A stretch of 64,000 nt of DNA from Clostridia bacterium (lineage in GTDB: Bacteria; Bacillota; Clostridia; Oscillospirales; Acutalibacteraceae): contig JAFQBE010000013.1 in the NCBI GenBank assembly GCA_017416765.1, positions 62,001 to 126,000 on the forward strand. Reading direction: 5' to 3'. Below, piece by piece: positions 17,409 to 26,917 of the stretch. A program made the translations under genes and the position numbers. The notes under the pieces were generated by a model, which worked only from the letters and a program-made list of their open reading frames with translations, made no database searches and was not told the DNA's origin. Each line of letters begins with the position of its first letter. The first letter of the stretch is position 1.

Positions 17409-19142
17409 ATGAAAAAGTTTATCAGCATTATTCTCTGCCTTGCAATGCTTATAGGCACCGTTGCCGTAAGCACTCACGCACAGCAGGGCGAAATCACATG
17501 GGACGGCGACCCTGTAGTATTCATTCAGGGCTATACAGGCTCAGCCCTTGTTAAGGACAGAGGGCTTGAAACCGAAGCCGCAGTATGGGGCGCAGGCAGA
17601 GAGCTTGACATAGCAAAAATAATTATTTCCGTACCCGGCATACTTGCAGGCATAGTTCTGCACGCAATGGGCGACAGCAGCCTGCTGCTTTCCAGCTTCG
17701 GCGCACTTGCAGAAGATATGCTCGGCGGCATCGAAATACTTGAGGACGGCACATCAAAGTACAATGTAACACCCTACCCCTACTACGCAGAAGAAGCTTC
17801 TATTGCAACACTCCGCGCAAACGGTAAGGAAGACTATGTACCCGAAAAGGACATAACAAATTCAATCCTTGAAACAGTACCGGCAGAATATGTTTTCATT
17901 TTCAACACCGACTGGCGACTGGGTCAGATTGACAACAGCGAAATGCTTGCCGCATTTATTGACGGCGTCCTTGCATGCACAGGCAAGGACAAGGTTGACA
18001 TTTACGCGCTCAGCCACGGCGGTCAGACTGCCGCAGCCTACCTTTACTACTACGGCACTCAGGCTAAGGTTGACAACGCAGTGCTGAATGTTCCCGCAAT
18101 CGGCGGTACAACAATTGCCACAGGCCTGCTCGGCGGCAACATCAACTTTGGCATGGACGAAATTTCCCGTTTCCTTGCAGTTATGCTCCGCACCGAAACC
18201 GACCTTCGCTTCCTCGGCAAAATTCTCCCCGGAGATTTTCTCAACGGACTTATCAACACCGTTTTCAGCGAAATGTTCCTGCCCGTTGCACTTAATTTCG
18301 GCAGCGTGTGGGACTTTATGGATATTGATACTTACACCACATACAAAGCAAAGTATCTCAACAACCCCATTATTCACGGCGAAAGAATCGAAAAGCACGA
18401 TAAAATGCACTACGACTGCATGGCAAACATGAGCAAGGGCCTTAAAGCCGCTCAGACTGCAGGAGTAAACATTTACATTACTGCAAACTACGGCACACAG
18501 CTCGGCACAGGTGAAACGGTTGATTCCGACTTCATCATTGACACAAAGAACACCACGGGCGCATACACAGCCGATTACGGTACGCACTTTGTAAAGGGCT
18601 ACACCGCAAAGGGTACAAACTGCTCCGACCCGACTCACAACCATGTTTCACCGTCATACACCGTTGACGCTTCAACAGCATTCCTGCCTGAAAATACATG
18701 GTTCATTTACGGACAGTACCACGGTCAGGTATACTGGGACGATTATACCCGCCCGATGATTATGGAAATGCTCCTGACCGACAACATCAAGGATGTTCAT
18801 TCAGACCCGCGCTATCCGCAGTTTGAGCTGGCACAGTGCCCTGTAGACGGCGTATACGCAAAATTCACAAACGAAAAATCCGGTTATTACAATGCCGACA
18901 GCAAGAAGCTTTTAATCCGCAACATATGCGATGAAAACAGCATGGTAATCACCGCAATAAAAGCAGACGGCTGTGAATTCAACCTCGACAGCAAAAAGGT
19001 ACTCGCACCCGACGAAGAAATGACTGTTGACTGCTCAAAGCTTTCAGACAACGGCTGTTTCATCATGGAAATCGAATATAAATACAGCGGCAGCCTGCTT
19101 GCGCAGCCTATGAGCAGAACACTTTACTTCTGCGAAAACTAA
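17409..19142 (+). CDS. Secreted LCAT-like alpha/beta hydrolase (lipase/esterase), copy 1
   Basis: A 577-residue protein with a cleavable signal peptide (about residues 1-24, ending THAQQ). The mature part opens with a WDGDPVVFIQGYTG strand and oxyanion region. The fold markers of LCAT/PGAP1-type hydrolases follow: NTDWR at 166-170 and the nucleophile elbow IYALSHGGQ with Ser202. The elbow is A-x-S-x-G, not the classical G-x-S-x-G. Late Asp and His of the triad lie in the C-terminal part, but I could not fix which. It has a close tandem paralogue just downstream (26 bases) and a more distant one at 43124-44566. Substrate may be phospholipid or another ester outside the cell. Confidence 0.72.
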   Translation: MKKFISIILCLAMLIGTVAVSTHAQQGEITWDGDPVVFIQGYTGSALVKDRGLETEAAVWGAGRELDIAKIIISVPGILAGIVLHAMGDSSLLLSSFGALAEDMLGGIEILEDGTSKYNVTPYPYYAEEASIATLRANGKEDYVPEKDITNSILETVPAEYVFIFNTDWRLGQIDNSEMLAAFIDGVLACTGKDKVDIYALSHGGQTAAAYLYYYGTQAKVDNAVLNVPAIGGTTIATGLLGGNINFGMDEISRFLAVMLRTETDLRFLGKILPGDFLNGLINTVFSEMFLPVALNFGSVWDFMDIDTYTTYKAKYLNNPIIHGERIEKHDKMHYDCMANMSKGLKAAQTAGVNIYITANYGTQLGTGETVDSDFIIDTKNTTGAYTADYGTHFVKGYTAKGTNCSDPTHNHVSPSYTVDASTAFLPENTWFIYGQYHGQVYWDDYTRPMIMEMLLTDNIKDVHSDPRYPQFELAQCPVDGVYAKFTNEKSGYYNADSKKLLIRNICDENSMVITAIKADGCEFNLDSKKVLAPDEEMTVDCSKLSDNGCFIMEIEYKYSGSLLAQPMSRTLYFCEN

Positions 19143-19168
19143 GCATTTACTAAAAAGGAAAGATAGAA

Positions 19169-20911
19169 ATGAAAAGAGTAATCAGTATAATCCTTTGTAC
19201 TGTACTTGTTTTCTGCACGGTTGCCCCGTGCGTAACCGCTAATCAGGAGAATATCCCCTCCTTTGATTGGGACGGCAACCCCATTATTTTCATTCAGGGC
19301 TATTCGGGTCCTATTCTCATAAGGGACAGAGGTCTTGAAACCGAAGAGCAGATATGGGGTATCAATGCAAAGGATTTAATTAAAAAGTTAGCATCAAACC
19401 TGCCCGGTCTTATATCGGGTCTTGCAAAATACCACAACGGCGATACAGAGCCCTTTGTTGAAAAGTTCAGAGAATTTTCCGCAGAGCTTGTAGACGATAT
19501 TTCAATGATGCCTGACGGCAGTTCAAAATACAATGTCGTGTCCTACCCCACCTATGTTGAAGAAGCAAGTGTAAAATACATCAACGAGGAAAAGGATGGC
19601 GACTACCTGCCCATGACAGAGGGCGAGCTGATTGAAGCAATGGCGCAGACCGTACCGGAGGATAAAATATTTATCTTCAACACCGACTGGCGCAGAAGTC
19701 AGATTGTAAACTGCGAACATCTCGACGAGTTTATTGACAGCGTGCTTAAATACACCGGCGCAAAACAGGTAGATATATACGCACTCAGCCACGGCGGTCA
19801 GCTCACCGCAACCTACCTTTATTACCACGGCACAAACGGCAAAATTGACAATGTTGTTATGAATTCCCCCGCTGTGCGCGGTACAAGCCTGCTCATGGAA
19901 TTACTCGGCGATAAGCCGATTAATTTCAACCTTAAAGAGCTGTTACATTTCGGCGGTGTCATGCTCGGCACAGAGCTTGATATACGCTGGGCCACAGAGC
20001 TTCTGCCCGCAGAATTTCTCAACAGCCTTGTAAAAACTGTATTCAACGAGGTTCTTTTGCCGCACGCAATTTATTTCGGCAGTGCTTGGGATTTTATGGA
20101 TATTGAAACCTACACCGCCTTGCGCGATGTTTACCTTGACCCCATAGAAAATGCCGCGATTATTGAGCGCGCAGACAAAATGCATTTTGACTGCATGGCA
20201 AATATTGATAAGGGTCTTAAAGCGGCACAGGCTGCCGGTGTAAACATCAGCATTATTGCAGGCTACGGCACGCAGATGGGTACGGGCAAAATGGTTGATT
20301 CCGACTATATTATTGATACCGTCAGCACAACGGGCGCTGCTGCCGCACCCTACGGCACAACCTTTGCACAAAAGCCCAAAATATATGGCGGCTGTACAAA
20401 TGAAGCCCACAACCATATGTCACCTACGCAGGCTGTTGATGCTTCCGGCGCATATCTGCCCGAAAACACATGGTTCGTTTACGGACTGTGTCACACTCAG
20501 GCGAAGTGGGACAAGTATGTTCTTCCGCTGATTCTTGAATTGCTTCTGACAGATAACATTAAAGATGTTCATACCGATGAACGCTATCCGCAGTTTGACC
20601 TTTCGCAGTGTCCGCTGGACGGTGTATATGCAAAGTTCACCGATTCACCGTCGGGTACTTTCACACAGGACAGCACAACGCTTTTAATCCGAAACCTTTC
20701 GGACAACCACAAGCTCACAATTACCGCAGTTACGCTCAACGGCGAACCTCTGCGCACAGGTGAAATAATAATTGACAGCGGCGAAGAAGCAACAGTCCCC
20801 TGCATACCCGCAAGCGACGGCAAGCCGCAGGAAATTACAATCACCTTCCAGCGAAGGGGCGGCTTCCTTTCCAACGAATATTCCAGAACAATTTATTTTT
20901 CGGCAGCTTAA
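19169..20911 (+). CDS. Secreted LCAT-like alpha/beta hydrolase, copy 2
   Basis: A 580-residue paralogue of the preceding gene, aligning along its whole length: signal peptide to about residue 24, WDGNPIIFIQGYSG, FNTDWR at 170-175, and IYALSHGGQ with predicted nucleophile Ser207. Shared C-terminal segments such as LLLTDNIKDVH and RYPQFDLSQCP are also near-identical. The two arose by tandem duplication and have since diverged in the helical insert around residues 65-115. AAAGGAAAG precedes the ATG. Probably acts on the cell surface or in the medium; the GDPD gene 18 bases downstream suggests glycerophospholipid breakdown. Confidence 0.72.
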   Translation: MKRVISIILCTVLVFCTVAPCVTANQENIPSFDWDGNPIIFIQGYSGPILIRDRGLETEEQIWGINAKDLIKKLASNLPGLISGLAKYHNGDTEPFVEKFREFSAELVDDISMMPDGSSKYNVVSYPTYVEEASVKYINEEKDGDYLPMTEGELIEAMAQTVPEDKIFIFNTDWRRSQIVNCEHLDEFIDSVLKYTGAKQVDIYALSHGGQLTATYLYYHGTNGKIDNVVMNSPAVRGTSLLMELLGDKPINFNLKELLHFGGVMLGTELDIRWATELLPAEFLNSLVKTVFNEVLLPHAIYFGSAWDFMDIETYTALRDVYLDPIENAAIIERADKMHFDCMANIDKGLKAAQAAGVNISIIAGYGTQMGTGKMVDSDYIIDTVSTTGAAAAPYGTTFAQKPKIYGGCTNEAHNHMSPTQAVDASGAYLPENTWFVYGLCHTQAKWDKYVLPLILELLLTDNIKDVHTDERYPQFDLSQCPLDGVYAKFTDSPSGTFTQDSTTLLIRNLSDNHKLTITAVTLNGEPLRTGEIIIDSGEEATVPCIPASDGKPQEITITFQRRGGFLSNEYSRTIYFSAA

Positions 20912-20929
20912 AAACCAGGGTGATTAACA

Positions 20930-21796
20930 ATGAAACAAAAGCTCATAAAAATACTGATTCCTGCCGCAGTAATTATTGCGGCGGTGATAATCATCATAGC
21001 GGCAGCCTCCGCTCAAACCGACAAGCCAATTCCGCTTTCAAAGGCAGAGCTTCCCGAAGGTGCGCAGGTAACGCTCATTTCTCACAGAGGTATGAGCATA
21101 TCCGCACCCGAAAATACAATTGAAGCCGCATTGAAATCTGCCGAAGCAGGCTACACGCACATTGAATTTGATATCAGGCGCACACTTGACGGCGTGTGGG
21201 TGCTGATGCACGATGAAGACATCAAGCGCACAACCAACGGCAAGGATGAAATCAGCCTGCTGACCTATAAACAGATTCTGCGCCACAGCATTGACAGCAA
21301 AGACGGCTATGTTGCCGTACCTACGCTTAAAATGATGCTCAATACCTGCGCCAACAACAAGCTGACACCCGTTATTGAAATAAAGCAGAGCGGCACGGAA
21401 TATATCAAGGAAATGCTTAATGTCGTTGCAGATAATTGGAACAGCGAATGTATGTTCATAACCTTTGACCGCGAACAGGCAGAGCTGATTTATTCCCTGC
21501 TTGAAGACGGTGTGACAACACTTTACAAAAGCGATGTAACGGTTATGTGGCTTACAAGCGAGCTTGATAAACAAACCCTTGAAACCGCAAAAAGCAATAC
21601 CGATATCGGTGTTTCCTTTAACGGCAACAAGGCAGGCACGGAAAAGGAAATAAAAGCCTTCACCGACGCCGGCATTTCCCTTGCAGCATGGACTGTCAAC
21701 AAGCCCAAACGGCTTAAAGAACTTCATTCTCTCGGCATAACCACGTTTACAACAGATACTATAGTTTATAACGAAATAACCGATGGGGAAGATTGA
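20930..21796 (+). CDS. Membrane-anchored glycerophosphodiester phosphodiesterase
   Basis: A 288-residue GDPD-family enzyme. An N-terminal hydrophobic segment (about residues 9-28) anchors or exports it. The catalytic barrel starts with LISHRGMSISAPENTIEA (HRG and PENT motifs), then EFDIRRTLDGVWVLMHDE, which gives the metal-binding Glu and Asp and the catalytic His. The end of the barrel has AWTVNKPKRLKEL. It hydrolyses deacylated phospholipids to glycerol 3-phosphate and an alcohol. Coming after two secreted LCAT-like hydrolases, it may act on their products. Teichoic acid turnover is another possible role. Confidence 0.9.
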   Translation: MKQKLIKILIPAAVIIAAVIIIIAAASAQTDKPIPLSKAELPEGAQVTLISHRGMSISAPENTIEAALKSAEAGYTHIEFDIRRTLDGVWVLMHDEDIKRTTNGKDEISLLTYKQILRHSIDSKDGYVAVPTLKMMLNTCANNKLTPVIEIKQSGTEYIKEMLNVVADNWNSECMFITFDREQAELIYSLLEDGVTTLYKSDVTVMWLTSELDKQTLETAKSNTDIGVSFNGNKAGTEKEIKAFTDAGISLAAWTVNKPKRLKELHSLGITTFTTDTIVYNEITDGED

Positions 21797-21798
21797 TT

Positions 21799-22533
21799 AT
21801 GCACAAGCCCGACCTTATCATACCTTTTGAAATAAACAGAGAGCAGGCAGCGCAGATTTTTCTGCGCAGGTTTTCTGCGGACAAAATGGCTCCGTCGGAA
21901 TTTGCGGAAGCAGTTCACCACAACCGCTTTGAACGCAGATTTATGTCGGCATATCTGGTTGACTGCAATGTTATAACATCAGTCAGCGCTGAATGTACAA
22001 AACGGCACGATGATAAAATTGATACCTACTCTTCCGAACGGACTGTAAGTACGCAGTTTTCAGAAATTCTGCTCAATGCCGATGATATGGCGGATGATTT
22101 TCTGCTGCGCATGCTCGAACCCTATGACCTTGAAAAGGCAACGGCTTTTTCAAAGGACCTGCTTGGAGATACGGATTACGGAATTTCCCGACAGACTGCT
22201 GACGAAATATTTGAAGCGGCAAAGCCGGAGCTTGAAAGAAAAGCTCTTGAAGCAGCTGAAAAAGCCTTCAGGGGTTTTACAGACCGAAAAACCACAGGCT
22301 GCACTCACAGCTTTGCGGATAAGGCTTACAAGCATCTGCTTTTGCCCGTATGGGTGCTTGACTGCACATGCTACGGACAGAGTTACCGTATATTCTTAAA
22401 CGGACAAACCGGCAGAGTTGTCGGCATTCCGCCCCGCAGCCGTAAAAAAGCAGCGGCAATAATAGGCATTGCGGCAATAATAGGTGCCGCTGCGGCACAG
22501 ATTTTATGGACGGCGGTGACTTTACTATGGTAA
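21799..22533 (+). CDS. Unknown protein resembling the C-terminal part of zinc-ribbon (TFIIB-type) membrane proteins
   Basis: About 244 residues. It starts IIPFEINREQAAQIFLRRF and later has LLPVWVLDCTCYGQSYRIF, NGQTGRVVGIPP and a hydrophobic Ala-rich span at about residues 220-242. I know this arrangement from Clostridial proteins annotated as TFIIB-type zinc ribbon-containing, but the N-terminal zinc ribbon is absent here. The function of that family is unknown. I choose the ATG at 21799 (GGGGAA nine bases before). It starts two bases after the GDPD stop and overlaps the next small gene, so it belongs to the same operon. Confidence 0.6.
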   Translation: MHKPDLIIPFEINREQAAQIFLRRFSADKMAPSEFAEAVHHNRFERRFMSAYLVDCNVITSVSAECTKRHDDKIDTYSSERTVSTQFSEILLNADDMADDFLLRMLEPYDLEKATAFSKDLLGDTDYGISRQTADEIFEAAKPELERKALEAAEKAFRGFTDRKTTGCTHSFADKAYKHLLLPVWVLDCTCYGQSYRIFLNGQTGRVVGIPPRSRKKAAAIIGIAAIIGAAAAQILWTAVTLLW

Positions 22534-22862
22534 AAAAAATAATCTGTCTGCTGTCTGCTTTGCTTTGTGCATTTGCGCTGAATTTAACCGTATTCTGCCA
22601 GGAAGCAGACGAATACCTTGAAGAATATGACAACTACGAAGAATTTGAAGAAGATTATATCAACAACCATGTTGTTGACAAAATAAATACAAAACTGCCC
22701 GGTGTTTCTGTACCCGCGTTACTCATAGGTGCGGCTGCAGGCGCGGGCGTAAGCTGGCTTGTACTGCGCAGATATCTTTTTGCACCGCAGGCACAGCCCC
22801 ACATACGCAAACCCAAACAAAAAAGCAAAACCGTTTTAGAAAACGACAGCTTGGTTTTATAA
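22527..22862 (+). CDS. Small secreted or membrane protein, unknown
   Basis: A 111-residue protein. It begins with a signal peptide (about residues 1-24, ICLLSALLCAFALN), has an acidic stretch rich in Glu, Asp and Tyr (residues 27-48), then a hydrophobic segment VPALLIGAAAGAGVSWLVL (about 64-82) and a basic C-terminal tail. In related Clostridia the gene next to the zinc-ribbon-like protein is often a TPM-domain protein of the same outline; this could be a shortened relative that lost the TPM domain, which is inference. Its start overlaps the previous stop by seven bases. Confidence 0.55.
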   Translation: MVKKIICLLSALLCAFALNLTVFCQEADEYLEEYDNYEEFEEDYINNHVVDKINTKLPGVSVPALLIGAAAGAGVSWLVLRRYLFAPQAQPHIRKPKQKSKTVLENDSLVL

Positions 22863-22884
22863 CAAATTGAAAGGTACATCAGAA

Positions 22885-24546
22885 ATGACAAACAACGAAA
22901 AACTTGCACAGCTTCTGTTTCCGGACATCACCAAAACCCCCGAGGATTTGGAAAAGCTTTATCCCCCGCGCAACCTTCCCGAGGGCGCAAGGGTAACGCG
23001 TTTCGCTCCCAGCCCCACAGGCTATCTGCATATGGGCGGCTTCTTCGGCGCACTTGTTGATATACTTACTGCCGAATCCACCGGCGGCGTATCCTTCCTG
23101 CGAATTGAAGATACTGACAAAAAGCGCGAGGTTGAGGACGGTGTTTCCGCAATCATCAAGGGCTTTGATTACTTCGGCGTAAACTTTACCGAAGGTGTAA
23201 CAGGCTTCGGCACAGAAAAGGGCGAATACGGACCCTACACGCAAAGCCAGCGTGTTGAAATTTATCAGACCGTTGCAAAGAGCCTTGTTGAAAAGGGCTT
23301 TGCATACCCCTGCTTCTGCTCAGCGGACGAGCTTACAGCCCTGCGTGAAAAGCAGGAAACCGACGGCGCACTTATCAAGGGCTATTTCGGCAAATACGCA
23401 AAGTGCCGCGATATGAGCTTTGAAGAGCAGGAAAGAAGAATAAACGCTGGCGAAAGCTATGTGCTGCGTCTTCGCTCACAGGGCGATGAAAACAAGCGCA
23501 TTGCATTCGACGATGTGATTAAGGGCAAAATTGAAATGCCCGAAAATACAATTGACGAAGTGCTTCTCAAATCAGACGGTATACCCACCTACCACTTTGC
23601 ACATGTCTGCGATGACCACTTCATGCGTACAACCCATGTTATCCGCGGTGAGGAATGGATTTCTTCCGTACCCAAGCACATCGAGCTTTTCCGTGTCTGC
23701 GGCTACAAGCTCCCCAAGTTTGCGCACACTCCGCAGGTACTTAAAATTGACGAAGAAACGGGCGACAAGCGCAAGCTTTCCAAACGCAAAGACCCCGAAG
23801 CGGCAGTAGGCTACTTTATAGAGGAGGGCATTCCTAAGGAAAGCGTACTCGAATACCTGCTGACCCTTATCAACTCTAACTTTGAAGATTGGCGCAGAGC
23901 CAACCCTAAGGAAGATATTTCCAAATTCCCCTTCAACCTTAAAAAGATGAGTGTAAGCGGCTGTCTTTTCGACCTTGTAAAGCTCAATGATGTAAGCAAA
24001 AATGTAATTTCCATTATGAGCGCAAAGCAGGTTTACGAAAATGTTGCAGCCTGGGCAAAGGATTTTGACGCTGAATTCTATAATGTATTCACCGCAAACC
24101 CCGAATACTCAACAGCTGTACTCAACATTGACCGCGAAAGCCCCAAGCCCCGTAAGGATATTGCAAAATGGAGCGAGGTCAGGGACTTTGTCAGCTACTT
24201 CTACAACGAATTCTATACACCCGATGTGAAGTTTGACGAAAAGCTCAACAAGGAAGATATAAAGGCTATCCTTGAAAAATATCTTGAGGTTTATGACCCT
24301 GCAGACGAAAAGGATGTATGGTTTGCTAAAATCAAGGATATGTGCGAGCCGCTCGGTTTCACACCGAATGTTAAAGAATACAAGAAAACCCCCGAAGCCT
24401 TCAAGGGTCACGTAGGTGATGTTTCGGGTGTAATCAGAATTGCAGTTACCTCACGCTCCAACACACCCGACCTTTGCGCAATTATGCAGCTGCTCGGCAA
24501 GGACGAGGTAACGGCAAGAATCAACAACGCTATATCAACTCTCTAA
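22885..24546 (+). CDS. gltX: Glutamate--tRNA ligase
   Basis: A class I synthetase of about 553 residues. The signature [20 protein letters not shown] contains the HIGH motif as HMGG, and [13 protein letters not shown] contains the KMSKS motif as KLSKR. Family segments [14 protein letters not shown] and [12 protein letters not shown] are also present. It charges tRNA-Glu with glutamate. An ATG at 22885 is preferred to a TTG at 22867 because the GAAAGG ribosome site lies between them. A glutaminyl-tRNA synthetase gene follows after 26 bases, so direct Gln charging exists and this enzyme may be the discriminating type. Confidence 0.95.
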   Translation: MTNNEKLAQLLFPDITKTPEDLEKLYPPRNLPEGARVTRFAPSPTGYLHMGGFFGALVDILTAESTGGVSFLRIEDTDKKREVEDGVSAIIKGFDYFGVNFTEGVTGFGTEKGEYGPYTQSQRVEIYQTVAKSLVEKGFAYPCFCSADELTALREKQETDGALIKGYFGKYAKCRDMSFEEQERRINAGESYVLRLRSQGDENKRIAFDDVIKGKIEMPENTIDEVLLKSDGIPTYHFAHVCDDHFMRTTHVIRGEEWISSVPKHIELFRVCGYKLPKFAHTPQVLKIDEETGDKRKLSKRKDPEAAVGYFIEEGIPKESVLEYLLTLINSNFEDWRRANPKEDISKFPFNLKKMSVSGCLFDLVKLNDVSKNVISIMSAKQVYENVAAWAKDFDAEFYNVFTANPEYSTAVLNIDRESPKPRKDIAKWSEVRDFVSYFYNEFYTPDVKFDEKLNKEDIKAILEKYLEVYDPADEKDVWFAKIKDMCEPLGFTPNVKEYKKTPEAFKGHVGDVSGVIRIAVTSRSNTPDLCAIMQLLGKDEVTARINNAISTL

Positions 24547-24572
24547 TTTTCACATACACGGAGGACAAAACC

Positions 24573-26210
24573 ATGGAAGAAGAAAAAGTAGTATCAAATT
24601 TTATTCACGATTTTATCGATGAAGATTTAGCCGCAGGTGTCAACACCAGAGTTCAGACCCGTTTTCCCCCCGAACCCAACGGCTACCTGCACATCGGCCA
24701 TGCAAAGGCAATATGCATTGACTTTACAACAGCTGAAAAATACGGCGGCATCTGCAACCTCCGCCTTGACGATACAAACCCGTCAAAGGAAGATGTTGAA
24801 TATGTAGATGCAATAAAGGAAGATATCGAATGGCTCGGCTTCAAGTGGAACGAGTGCCTTTATGCTTCCAGCTATTTTGATTTCATTTACGAATGTGCAA
24901 TCAAGCTCATTAAAGACGGTAAGGCATATGTCTGCGACCTCAATGCCGACGAAATCAGAGAATACCGCGGCACGCTTACCGAGCCCGGTAAAAACAGCCC
25001 CTACCGCGATAGAAGCATTGAAGAAAACCTTGACCTTTTTGAAAGAATGACAAAGGGCGAATTTGCAAACGGCGAACGCGTACTGCGCGCAAAGATTGAT
25101 ATGGCTTCCCCAAACATCAATATGCGTGACCCCGTTATTTACCGTATTGCCCATGTACACCACCACCAGACAGGTGATAAATGGTGCGTATACCCGATGT
25201 ATGACTTTGCGCACCCCCTTTCCGACGCAAAGGAAAGAGTAACATATTCACTTTGCTCACTTGAATTTGAAAACCACAGACCGCTTTACAACTGGTTCCT
25301 TGAGCAGATTGGCTTTGACGAGCCCCCCAGACAGATTGAGTTTGCTCGCCTTAACGTAAACTACTGCCAGACAAGCAAGAGAAAGTGCCTTGAGCTTGTT
25401 GAAAAGGGAATAGTCAGCGGTTGGGATGACCCGCGAATGGTAACGCTCAGCGGTATGCGCCGCAGAGGCTACCCCGCAGCCGCAGTGCGCGACTTTATAG
25501 ACCGAGTTGGTGTTTCCAAGGCCCACAGCGTTGTTGACTACGGTCTGCTTGAAGCCTGCGTACGCGATAACCTTAATGCAAATGCCCCCCGCGCAATGGC
25601 TGTACTCAAGCCCCTCAAGGTTGTTATCGACAACTACCCCGAGGGTCAGACAGAAACAATAGAGGTTGAAGTCAACCCCGACAAGCCTGAGCTTGGCAAG
25701 CGCGCTGTTACCTTCTCACGCAACCTTTATGTTGAGCGTGATGACTTCATGGTTGAGCCTGTCAAAAAATACTTCCGCCTCTACCCCGGCAACGAGGTCA
25801 GACTCAAGAGCGCCTACTATGTAACCTGCACAGGCTACGAAACAGACGAAAACGGCGAAGTCACCTGCCTGCACTGCACATATGACCCCGCAACAAAGGG
25901 CGGCGACGCACCCGACGGCAGAAAGGTAAAAGGCACACTCCACTGGGTAAGCGCTGACGACTGCATTGATGCTGAAATCAGAATGTATGACCGCCTTTTC
26001 AAGGTTGAAACACCCGAAAGCCTTGACGACCTCAACCCCGATTCACTTACCGTACTTGAAGGCTGTAAGCTCGAAGGCGGCTTAAAGGGCATCAAAGCCG
26101 GCGACACCTTCCAGTTCATGCGTCAGGGCTACTACTGCGTTGACAAGGATTCAAGCGACGAAAAGCTCATCATTAACCGCACAGTTGCGCTCAATTCTTC
26201 ATGGAAATAA
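24573..26210 (+). CDS. glnS: Glutamine--tRNA ligase
   Basis: A 545-residue class I synthetase from the ATG at 24573 (GGAGG seven bases upstream). It carries [18 protein letters not shown] (HIGH motif and the FPPEPNG form typical of GlnRS) and the [16 protein letters not shown] block. The KMSKS equivalent is [10 protein letters not shown], and the C-terminal anticodon-binding beta-barrels close the protein. It charges tRNA-Gln directly. Many Firmicutes lack GlnRS and use GatCAB instead, so its presence is a lineage trait of some Clostridia and a known case of transfer into this group. Confidence 0.96.
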   Translation: MEEEKVVSNFIHDFIDEDLAAGVNTRVQTRFPPEPNGYLHIGHAKAICIDFTTAEKYGGICNLRLDDTNPSKEDVEYVDAIKEDIEWLGFKWNECLYASSYFDFIYECAIKLIKDGKAYVCDLNADEIREYRGTLTEPGKNSPYRDRSIEENLDLFERMTKGEFANGERVLRAKIDMASPNINMRDPVIYRIAHVHHHQTGDKWCVYPMYDFAHPLSDAKERVTYSLCSLEFENHRPLYNWFLEQIGFDEPPRQIEFARLNVNYCQTSKRKCLELVEKGIVSGWDDPRMVTLSGMRRRGYPAAAVRDFIDRVGVSKAHSVVDYGLLEACVRDNLNANAPRAMAVLKPLKVVIDNYPEGQTETIEVEVNPDKPELGKRAVTFSRNLYVERDDFMVEPVKKYFRLYPGNEVRLKSAYYVTCTGYETDENGEVTCLHCTYDPATKGGDAPDGRKVKGTLHWVSADDCIDAEIRMYDRLFKVETPESLDDLNPDSLTVLEGCKLEGGLKGIKAGDTFQFMRQGYYCVDKDSSDEKLIINRTVALNSSWK

Positions 26211-26223
26211 GGGGTAACAGAAA

Positions 26224-26898
26224 ATGAAAGCTCTTTACAGAATTGTTGCGGCAGTTACGGTGCTGCTTACCGTACCCGCATTCTATTTCATGAAGCTGTG
26301 CAGAATAGTAATCGACTTAGGCTTTGTCGATGCGTATTTTGACGACGCTTTTTCGGTTGAAGATATCATTAATCTGATTCAACAGCACGGTATTGAATTG
26401 AATGAAGAAACTTTTACACTGTCCGAAAACCTTGCTACCGTGCTTGCACCCATGAAAGCTCCCGCAATTGCAACTCTTGTTTTCCTTTGTCTTATGGTGC
26501 TTATGGTGCTTGCCGTATTTATCTGTTCAGCATTCACAAACGCTAAAAAGGTAAACCTTGTTTTCAGTGTACTCGGTGCGGTATCCGTTATCGGTGCAAT
26601 AGCATCATTCAACAGCCTTTCCGGTGTTATTATTTCGGGCGAAGTTCCGCTTTCGACAATTATCAATGCCCTGCTTGCCGATTCTTCAAGTGCCATTGCA
26701 GGCATAGCAGCTCTGCTCGGCGCAGGCAGCCTTGTTGACTTTGTCGGCGAGCTTATAATCTGCCAGCTCGGCACAGCATTCAATGCCGCACTGATTATAT
26801 TCATCGCCATAGCTGTATGGACAGCATCCTTTATTCTTATCAGCCTTGGTGAACCCAAAATGCCCAAGGAAAAGAAAAGCAGGAAAAAGAAATCTTAA
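26224..26898 (+). CDS. Integral membrane protein, unknown function
   Basis: A 224-residue protein with four to five hydrophobic spans: about residues 7-25, 75-97, 105-130 and 190-210, with a less certain one near 145-165. It ends with a Lys/Arg-rich cytoplasmic tail (KEKKSRKKKS). No enzyme motif or named domain is recognised. It is 13 bases after glnS and 19 bases before lepA, so it is probably co-transcribed with translation genes, though that tells little about its role. Confidence 0.65.
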   Translation: MKALYRIVAAVTVLLTVPAFYFMKLCRIVIDLGFVDAYFDDAFSVEDIINLIQQHGIELNEETFTLSENLATVLAPMKAPAIATLVFLCLMVLMVLAVFICSAFTNAKKVNLVFSVLGAVSVIGAIASFNSLSGVIISGEVPLSTIINALLADSSSAIAGIAALLGAGSLVDFVGELIICQLGTAFNAALIIFIAIAVWTASFILISLGEPKMPKEKKSRKKKS

Positions 26899-26917
26899 AT
26901 AAGTAGGTGCTACCCCC

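Noticed and set aside
17862-18644. 260-codon open frame on the minus strand inside the first LCAT-like gene
   Set aside because: It is antisense to a well-supported gene with signal peptide and motifs, has a Cys/Val-rich composition typical of shadow frames, and no ribosome site.
21038-21727. 229-codon minus-strand frame inside the GDPD gene
   Set aside because: The GDPD motifs lie on the plus strand; the antisense product looks like shadow coding.
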